This document shows, one piece after another, positions 1 to 5,892 of a stretch of DNA of 10,897 nt. Every line of letters begins with the position of its first letter. Within the stretch, counting starts at the first letter, position 1. Source of the DNA: Solirubrobacteraceae bacterium (GTDB lineage: Bacteria > Actinomycetota > Thermoleophilia > Solirubrobacterales > Solirubrobacteraceae). The notes beneath the pieces were generated by a model. The model was not told where the DNA came from and ran no database searches. It saw only the letters and a list, made by a program, of their open reading frames with translations. The position numbers and the translations under genes are program-made. The stretch is from contig JASHQV010000325.1 in NCBI GenBank assembly GCA_030038955.1, forward strand, positions 1-10,897, read 5' to 3'.

Positions 1-233
1 ACGCCGATCAAGGTTTTGGGCGCCCGCCGCTTGAGCGCGTGCGCCTCGTGCAGATGAGCGATGAACCGCTCGTCGGCCTTCTCGCGGATCGAGCAGGTGT
101 TGAACAGGATCAGATCCGCTTCCGCGCGAGACCCCGATTCCTCATACCCGAGCGCCTCGAGCATGCCCTTCATGCGCTCGGAGTCGTGCTCGTTCATTTG
201 GCAGCCGAACGTCGTCAGGTGGTACCGGCGCAT
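1..233 (-). CDS. miaB: tRNA-2-methylthio-N6-dimethylallyladenosine synthase MiaB, N-terminal part (runs off the window)
   Basis: MiaB is a radical-SAM methylthiotransferase that adds a methylthio group to C2 of N6-isopentenyladenosine 37 in tRNAs reading UNN codons. Only the first 77 codons are here; the gene continues beyond base 1. The visible part is the UPF0004 domain that binds the auxiliary 4Fe-4S cluster. Two of its three cysteines are seen: C11 in TFGCQMNEHDSE and C47 in NTCSIREKAD. The NTCSIREKAD form points to MiaB rather than RimO or MtaB. The ATG (231-233) starts the conserved MRRYHLTTFGCQMN stretch directly; no strong Shine-Dalgarno precedes it. In Firmicutes miaB also lies near recA and rny, so the location fits. 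Here a plus-strand ORF separates it from rny, so it probably needs its own promoter. The radical-SAM and TRAM domains are outside the window. Confidence 0.95.
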   Translation of the reverse strand, partial: MRRYHLTTFGCQMNEHDSERMKGMLEALGYEESGSRAEADLILFNTCSIREKADERFIAHLHEAHALKRRAPKTLIG

Positions 234-350
234 TGCGCGCTGAAGGTTAGTGCAGCCCGATCTGGACTCCGGCAACTCCTCGGGCCGCGATCCAAGCCTG
301 CCGGATCCGAGACTCCTGTCACCGCCGGCCCTGACGGCGCCTATGTACTC

Positions 351-1136
351 GTGTTTAGGCTCGACGGGAAAGCCTGCAATCTGTATACGCACGGGCAGTT
401 CGGCTCGTACGGTCCGCGTGGAGGGACGGAGTCGCTGTCGGGTGCCAGCCCGGACCCGATCGGGGCGATCAAGGCGGTCAGCTACCGGGGCGGACGTGTC
501 TGCCGCCTCGACCTCCCGAGCGAGCTGCTTGCCTCCTACGATGCATTCATTCGCAGCCATCGAACCGCGGTCGCCAGGCTTCAGCGGCGCCACGGGCTCG
601 TCTCCCGGGCTCGGCGAATCCGCGAGATGCGTGTGATTCTGCAGCCGTTCCTGGCAGCGCGCCACCTGACGCTACAGGCACTCAGATCGCGCATCCGCGA
701 GGCGCTCCGGTCACGCCTCGGGGAAGCTTGTCCGCCCGTCGGCTACGTGGCCGCGCGCCAGAAGCGGCTGACGCTAGCCGACGTCTCGAGTCCGGTCATG
801 GTCAGGATCCTGCCGCGCGAGTACGACGAGTTCCGCGTCGACATCATCTTCACCGCCCGTCAGCCGGCTACCAGCAGCAGCTGGTACGAGGACTACCTCA
901 CCAATCCGCCAGGCTGCCCGTCGAGCGCTCAGGGCGGCGAGATCTGGTTCGGCAACATCCGCGCCGGCAAGATGATCCATGACCTGAGGCTGATCGGGAA
1001 CTGCGAGGGCACCTACCACGGCCTGATCGGCTACATGCAGGACAGCGGCCCGATCGATCAGAACAACGCTGGCGGGGGCATCCCAGGGCGCGACGGGTCG
1101 ATCGTGGTGGCGCGCTTCACGTTCACGGTGCGCTGA
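351..1136 (+). CDS. uncharacterised protein, 5' end unresolved, possibly truncated
   Basis: I do not recognise a named family. The frame is open with GC-rich third positions up to the TGA at 1134-1136, and the protein looks natural. The N-terminal half holds RLDGKACNLYTHG, then a helical, arginine-rich middle (about 500-760). The C-terminal part has a Cys pair, NPPGC and GNCEGTYHG, and ends in VVARFTFTVR. That ending resembles what I recall as the terminal beta-strand of many secreted proteins in Solirubrobacterales, which suggests an extracytoplasmic domain. No signal peptide or membrane segment is visible. The start is a guess: GTG at 351 is the last usable start before the well-formed domain, but has no Shine-Dalgarno. 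Coding-like sequence (PVTAGPDGAYVLVF) begins already near 318, and the frame stays open back to 39 across antisense miaB. It may be an N-terminally eroded gene. It is convergent with rny and divergent from miaB. Confidence 0.55.
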   Translation: MFRLDGKACNLYTHGQFGSYGPRGGTESLSGASPDPIGAIKAVSYRGGRVCRLDLPSELLASYDAFIRSHRTAVARLQRRHGLVSRARRIREMRVILQPFLAARHLTLQALRSRIREALRSRLGEACPPVGYVAARQKRLTLADVSSPVMVRILPREYDEFRVDIIFTARQPATSSSWYEDYLTNPPGCPSSAQGGEIWFGNIRAGKMIHDLRLIGNCEGTYHGLIGYMQDSGPIDQNNAGGGIPGRDGSIVVARFTFTVR

Positions 1137-1208
1137 TGCCAGCGGCCGCCAATCTCCGCCCGGCTCAGCGCGCTTTACTCCGCTACTCGATCAACCGCAA
1201 CACCGAGC

Positions 1209-1249
1209 CGCGCGATCAGCGGACAGCATCGCCGCCTGATCAACGCGCG
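1209..1249. terminator. GC-rich hairpin at the convergent rny / plus-strand ORF junction
   Basis: Arms 1209-1222 (CGCGC, GATCAG, CGG) and 1232-1249 (CCG, CTGATC, GCGCG) pair over 14 bp with a bulged C at 1235 and a bulged AAC at 1242-1244; the loop is 9 nt. The hairpin overlaps the TGA of rny (1240-1242) and lies about 70 nt after the plus-strand stop. No U-tract follows on either strand, so intrinsic termination is not proven. A two-way stop signal between convergent genes is the simplest reading. Confidence 0.35.
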
Positions 1250-2643
1250 TACTCGACGGCGCGCGACTCGCGGATCACCGTGACCTTGATCTGCCCTGGA
1301 TACTCCAGCTCCTTCTCGATCTCGCGAGCGATCTCGAACGACAGCAGCGTCGCCGTGTCGTCATCGACCGCGCCCGGCGTGACCATCACCCTGATCTCCC
1401 GCCCGGCTTGCATCGCGTAGACCTTCTCGACGCCCTTGTGGCGGGTGGCGATCTCCTCGAGGTCGCGCAGGCGCTTGACGTACTGCTCCAGTGACTCGCC
1501 GCGAGCGCCGGGCCGTGCTCCCGACAGCGCGTCCGCCGCCTGCACGATCACCGCCTCGATCGTCTGTGGCTCGACCTCGTTGTGGTGTGACTCCATCGCG
1601 TGGGCGACCGCCTCGCCCTCCCCGTACCTGCGGGCCAGCTCGCCGCCGACCAGGGCGTGCGGCCCCTCGATCTCGTGCGTGACCGCCTTGCCGATGTCGT
1701 GCAGCAGCGCGGCGCGCCGGGCGGTCTTGGCGCCGGCGCCAAGCTCGGAGGCCATCATCGCGGCCAGTTGGGACACCTCGATCGAATGCGCCAGCACGTT
1801 CTGTCCGTAGCTGGTGCGGAACTTGAGGCGGCCGAGGAGCTTGACGATCTCGGCGTGCAGGCCCTGCACGCCGGCCTCGAACATTCCCTCCTCGCCCGCC
1901 TCGACGATGTGTGCCTCCAGCTCGGATTTCGCCTGGTAGTACATCTCCTCGATCCGGGCCGGATGGATGCGCCCGTCCTGCAGTAGCTTCTCCAGCGTCA
2001 GCCGGGCGACCTCGCGGCGCACGCCATCGAAGCCCGACAGGACCACCGCCCCGGGTGTGTCATCGATGATGAAGTCGACGCCAGTGAGGTTCTCGAGCAC
2101 GCGGATGTTGCGTCCCTCCCGGCCGATGATCCGCCCCTTCAGATCGTCAGACGACAGCTGCACGACCGAGACGGTGGTCTCGGCGGCGTGACCGGCGGCG
2201 AGCCGTTGCATGCACACCGACAGGATGCTTCGCACGCGACGCTCCGCCTCGCGCCGCGTGTCCTCCTCGATCTGGCGGATCCGTCGGGCTGCCTCCTGCT
2301 TGGCGTCCTCCTCCACCTCCTGGAGCAGGAGTTGCTTGGCGCGCACGGCGGACAGCCCGGAAACCCGCTCCAGCTGTTTGGTCAGCGCGCGTCGATCGCT
2401 GTCGAGTGTGACGCGACTCTCCGCCAGCTCGGCCTCACGAAGGCCCAAGTCATGTTCGCGCTCGAGTAGCTGCGCGGACGGATCGGGGACGCTGCCGTTG
2501 AGGGACTTGGAAGCGGCTGGTTGAGCCGAGCCAGCGCCGGTGTGACTGACGGCGAGCTGCGAGCGGCCCCCGACGCGTGCGTAAACCGCGGCCGCGACCA
2601 CGATGCCGACGGCGATCAGCGCTGCAGCGGCGACGATGTCCAT
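1240..2643 (-). CDS. rny: ribonuclease Y
   Basis: RNase Y is a membrane-anchored endoribonuclease that starts bulk mRNA decay and can organise a degradosome at the membrane. The 467-residue protein has the family order. A single N-terminal membrane segment (about residues 3-22, with the basic YARVGGR after it) is followed by a charged coiled coil (about 55-145). A KH RNA-binding domain follows, with the GRIIGREGRNIR motif at 170-181. The metal-dependent HD domain has H286 (AHSIEV), the HD pair H315-D316 in LLHDIGK, HHNEVEP at 353-359 and D371. It is shorter than B. subtilis RNase Y (about 520); the difference is in the linker and coiled coil, and all catalytic motifs are present. ATG at 2641-2643 is preceded by GGAGAGG (2651-2657). 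The presence of RNase Y argues for Thermoleophilia rather than Actinomycetia. Gene order recA-recX-rny-miaB matches the wider conserved neighbourhood. Confidence 0.97.
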   Translation of the reverse strand: MDIVAAAALIAVGIVVAAAVYARVGGRSQLAVSHTGAGSAQPAASKSLNGSVPDPSAQLLEREHDLGLREAELAESRVTLDSDRRALTKQLERVSGLSAVRAKQLLLQEVEEDAKQEAARRIRQIEEDTRREAERRVRSILSVCMQRLAAGHAAETTVSVVQLSSDDLKGRIIGREGRNIRVLENLTGVDFIIDDTPGAVVLSGFDGVRREVARLTLEKLLQDGRIHPARIEEMYYQAKSELEAHIVEAGEEGMFEAGVQGLHAEIVKLLGRLKFRTSYGQNVLAHSIEVSQLAAMMASELGAGAKTARRAALLHDIGKAVTHEIEGPHALVGGELARRYGEGEAVAHAMESHHNEVEPQTIEAVIVQAADALSGARPGARGESLEQYVKRLRDLEEIATRHKGVEKVYAMQAGREIRVMVTPGAVDDDTATLLSFEIAREIEKELEYPGQIKVTVIRESRAVEYAR

Positions 2644-2661
2644 GGTCGTTCCTCTCCATGC

Positions 2662-2683
2662 GGGCCGGGCTTTGGCCGGGCCC
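2662..2683 (-). promoter_or_regulatory. hairpin in the rny leader, next to the ribosome binding site
   Basis: On the minus strand, GGGCC, C, GGC, loop CAAA, GCC, C, GGCCC forms a 5 + 3 bp stem with one C-C mismatch. It ends 4 nt upstream of the GGAGAGG ribosome binding site of rny. If transcribed it would sit at the edge of the initiation region and could affect ribosome access or mRNA stability. The structure is read directly from the sequence; a function is inference. Confidence 0.35.
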
Positions 2684-3079
2684 TTCGCTCAAGCTTTCCA
2701 GTTGTCGAGAAGCGACCGAGCGGCCGGTGCGGACGCGTAGGCGTGACCGGATGCCGGAAGCGCGGCGGCAGCCGCGTGGCTCAAGGGCAGTTGCTGCTGC
2801 CGACGCGTATGTGCGACGGGCTCCGTCTGGGCTCGTCTGACTCTGCCGTCGATGCTGTTCCGAAGTTCAAGAAGATGTCCGTGATTTGCGGGGTTTTCGT
2901 TGCGGCCCCATCGGGCCGTTCGTTCGCTTCGACCATCGTAGTACCGCATGCAACACGTCGCAACGGAGCGCCGGGATCTGCCGCAGCGGTTCGCATCGGC
3001 CAGCACGATCGTTACTCGGTTGCGTTCCCTCGAGCGATTTGCAACACTTTGTGGTGTATTAGAGGCTGTCGATCGATTC

Positions 3080-3083
3080 GAGG
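3080..3083 (+). promoter_or_regulatory. Shine-Dalgarno GAGG deciding a TTG start
   Basis: GAGG lies 7 nt before TTG at 3091. This TTG is directly followed by a signal-peptide sequence, so this site rather than any upstream start sets the N-terminus of the secreted protein. Confidence 0.6.
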
Positions 3084-3090
3084 CCAACTG

Positions 3091-3978
3091 TTGTCGCTGC
3101 TGAAGCACAAGCTCGCCCTGCTGATCATCCCGATCCTGGTCGTGGCGGGAGCCGCCGGTGCCTATGCGGCCACCCAGTCCTCGGCCGGCACGTCGCAACA
3201 GGCCTTCCTCAACGATGTGGCGCGGCGGCTGCACGTCACCCCACAGCAGCTCAAGAACGCGCTGGCCGGGGCGTACTCCGACCAGCTATCCGCAGCGGTG
3301 GCCGCCGGCCGGTTGACGAAGGCTCAGGCGAGCGCGATCGAGCGGCAACTGAAGCGAACCGGAGCGATCCCGCTCGGCGGAGGCTTCGGGTTCGGCGCGG
3401 GCCGGGGATTTGCTGGCCCGAACGCTCGCTTCAGGCCCGGACTTGCTCCGCGACCGGGGGCGAAGTCGGGCTCGGCTATAGCACCTGGCTGGGGCCCGGG
3501 GTCTGGCTGGGGCCCGGGAGGGCCTGCAGGCGGCGGCGCGATCGCGCACGGCTTTGGATTCGGGTTCGGGCTGTTGCCGCAAGGCCTAAGGGCAGTGACG
3601 AGCTACCTGGGCATCACCGCCGCGAAGCTTCAGACAGACCTGCGGGCGGGAAAGTCGCTGGCGCAGATCGCGACGGCTCAGGGGAAGACGGCCAGCGGCT
3701 TGGAGTCAGACATCACGAGCGTGCTCAAGAGCATGCTGTCCAAGCAGGTGGCGGCAAAGCATCTGACGCAGGCCCAGGCGCAGAAGCTGCTAGCCACGAT
3801 GAAGGCGCGGATCGCCGCGATCGTCGATCGGAAGTTCTCGAACGGCGCGCGCGGAGGCATCCGCTTCGGGATGCACTTCCACTTCGGGCCGCCGCAGAAG
3901 CACGGCTCGGCAGGCACGACTTCGAGCCAGTCGAAGTCCAGCAGCGGCGCGATCAGCTCGCTGTTCGCGCCCGCCTGA
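3091..3978 (+). CDS. secreted glycine-rich protein with two related helical domains
   Basis: Function is unknown. From the TTG the 295-residue protein has a classical signal peptide: n-region SLLKHK, hydrophobic core LALLIIPILVVAGAAG, likely cleavage after AYA (residue 26). Helical domain 1 (about 36-92) contains FLNDVARRLHVTPQQLKNAL and GRLTKAQASAIERQL. A glycine- and proline-rich linker (about 94-160) follows, rich in GFGFG and GWGPG. Helical domain 2 (about 165-247) contains SYLGITAAKLQTDLRAGKSL, AQIATAQGKT and KHLTQAQAQKLL. The domains look homologous: each has an LGI/LHV-T-x-x-x-L helix and ends with an LT-x-AQA helix. The tail is Ser- and His-rich. The LGIT...L..GKSLAQIA pattern occurs in many poorly known exported actinobacterial proteins. 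The frame stays open upstream to 2521, but that part lacks coding character. The gene is divergent from rny and convergent with recX. Confidence 0.85.
   Translation: MSLLKHKLALLIIPILVVAGAAGAYAATQSSAGTSQQAFLNDVARRLHVTPQQLKNALAGAYSDQLSAAVAAGRLTKAQASAIERQLKRTGAIPLGGGFGFGAGRGFAGPNARFRPGLAPRPGAKSGSAIAPGWGPGSGWGPGGPAGGGAIAHGFGFGFGLLPQGLRAVTSYLGITAAKLQTDLRAGKSLAQIATAQGKTASGLESDITSVLKSMLSKQVAAKHLTQAQAQKLLATMKARIAAIVDRKFSNGARGGIRFGMHFHFGPPQKHGSAGTTSSQSKSSSGAISSLFAPA
3485..3518 (+). repeat. 16-bp direct repeat at an 18-bp period
   Basis: CTGGCTGGGGCCCGGG occurs perfectly at 3485-3500 and 3503-3518, encoding two GWGPG units in the linker of the secreted protein. The period is a multiple of three, so copy number can change without a frameshift. 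Confidence 0.85.
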
Positions 3979-4006
3979 CGGGGCGCTGGAGCGCTCAAGC
4001 TGGGGC

Positions 4007-4042
4007 CGCGTTCGACGCGCGTCGTGGCAGCTCGCTGCGAGC
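4007..4042. terminator. two small hairpins between the convergent secreted-protein gene and recX
   Basis: CGCGT, loop TCG, ACGCG (4007-4019) and GCTCG, loop CTG, CGAGC (4030-4042) lie in the 65-nt gap between the two stop codons. Both are perfect 5-bp stems and neither is followed by a U-tract. Position suggests transcription termination from both sides; the stems are short, so this is only a candidate. Confidence 0.35.
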
Positions 4043-4043
4043 G

Positions 4044-4500
4044 TCAAGCTGCGCCGGCGCTCCAGGCGCGGACCGCGCCGTAGGCCAGCTCACTGTCGTA
4101 TCCCTTCCGGATCAGCACGCCGAGCGCCCGCTCATGGTCTCGTGGGTCGCCGGAGGGCTGTGGAAACCGACGCCTCAGCAGTGCCAGCGCTCGGTCGTGT
4201 TCGCCCTCGGCACCGACCGCCGCCAAGGCAGCAGCGATCGACGCGGGGTCGACGCCGCGTTCGTGCAGCACCCGCTCGATCCTGTCACTGCCCCAGTCGT
4301 CGAGGTTGCGGCGGTCCTCAGCGAACACTCTCGCATAGCGGGCGTCATCGAGATATCCGAACTCGGTGAGCTCCGCGATCGTGACCTCGATCTCGCTCGT
4401 GGCCACCTCAGCCAGCGCCAGCCGAGCACGAACCTCGGCGGTTGTACGATCGCGATGGTTCAGGTAGCGGAGGGCCTGCTGGAGAGATCCTTGGAGTGAG

Positions 4501-4508
<8 letters not shown>
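4044..4508 (-). CDS. recX: RecX, regulator of RecA
   Basis: RecX binds in the groove of the RecA filament, caps or destabilises it and inhibits recombinase and coprotease activity. The 154-residue product is all helical with the three RecX repeats: SLQQALRYLNHRDRTTAEVR with a first helical unit, then EFGYLDDARYARVFAEDR and WGSDRIERVLHERGVD, then a third unit with HERALGVLIRKGYDSELAYGAV. YLNHRDRT and GYLDDARYA are the strongest family signatures. The start is unusual. No ATG, GTG or TTG lies in frame near the conserved N-terminus; CTG at 4506-4508 has GGAGG 6 nt upstream and fits best, giving an 8-nt overlap with recA. In-frame starts further upstream (such as ATG at 4713-4715) would add only an arginine-rich stretch that is recA read out of frame. 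Overlap implies translational coupling to recA. Length is near E. coli RecX (166). Confidence 0.93.
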
Positions 4509-5652
<1,144 letters not shown>

Positions 5653-5679
5653 TCTCGCTCGGCTCCTTATCTCATTCCC

Positions 5680-5705
5680 GTGGACCCATCAAGGTAGGGG
5701 TCCAC
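5680..5705 (-). promoter_or_regulatory. perfect 8-bp inverted repeat upstream of recA
   Basis: GTGGACCC (5680-5687) and GGGTCCAC (5698-5705) are exact reverse complements with a 10-nt spacer. The element ends 28 nt upstream of the recA ATG. It could be an operator for a dimeric repressor, or a leader hairpin if transcription starts above it. It does not match the GAAC-N4-GTTC LexA box of Bacillus and many Actinobacteria. Confidence 0.45.
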
Positions 5706-5822
5706 CCGGACGGAACCCGAAAGCTATGGGCGCGGGGTGTCACAGAACAAGGCGCAGTTCGTGCCAATCCTGTGCCAGTTGCACGTCACGGACGCCGTCG
5801 AAGCCGGAACGGAGCCCTAAAT

Positions 5823-5892
5823 GGGACCGCCTGGAGCGCGGCAGCTCCGCTCCCACACTACGGGCGGGACCACCTGGAGCGCGGCAGCTCCG
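5823..5892 (-). repeat. 27-bp direct repeat pair at the 3' end of the kinase gene, each copy with a small hairpin
   Basis: Copies at 5823-5849 and 5866-5892 match at 26 of 27 bases (difference at 5829/5872). Each contains GGAGC, a 6-nt loop and GCTCC (5833-5848 and 5876-5891). One copy lies inside the last kinase codons (ELPRSRW), the other just past its TAG (5858-5860). The 43-bp period is not a multiple of three, so a duplication here would have altered the reading frame at the gene end. The downstream hairpin could act as a weak terminator; there is no U-tract. Confidence 0.7.

Larger units (their letters stand above)
2644..3090. other. 447-nt divergent intergenic region between rny and the secreted-protein gene
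   Basis: The region must hold the promoters of two divergent genes. Seen here: the rny Shine-Dalgarno (2651-2657), a compact hairpin just upstream of it (2662-2683), and the GAGG Shine-Dalgarno of the plus-strand gene (3080-3083). A TATTAG hexamer at 3057-3062 could be a -10 box for the plus-strand gene, but no convincing -35 lies at the right distance. Short open frames on both strands show no recognisable protein features. I see no RNA gene or riboswitch consensus. Confidence 0.5.

Noticed and set aside
39..350. Upstream extension of the plus-strand ORF to ATG at 39
   Set aside because: It overlaps the conserved N-terminal codons of miaB on the other strand and reads as non-protein-like sequence.
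2521..3090. Extension of the secreted-protein frame upstream of 3091
   Set aside because: It overlaps the rny start antisense, would hide the signal peptide in mid-protein, and lacks coding character; TTG at 3091 with GAGG fits better.
3983..4066. Long-range inverted repeat CTGGAGCGC / GCGCTCCAG around the recX stop
   Set aside because: Nine-bp arms separated by about 60 nt, one within recX coding sequence; too loose to call a functional element.
5745..5760. GAAC-N8-GTTC as a LexA box upstream of recA
   Set aside because: The half-sites match but the spacer is 8 nt rather than 4 and the arms are only 4 bp, which is expected by chance at this GC.
5739..5767. TTGGCA with TGTGAC at 17 nt as a recA promoter; also TGGCAC as a sigma-54 site
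   Set aside because: The -10 hexamer matches only half of the consensus, and the sigma-54 downstream element is missing; not strong enough to list.
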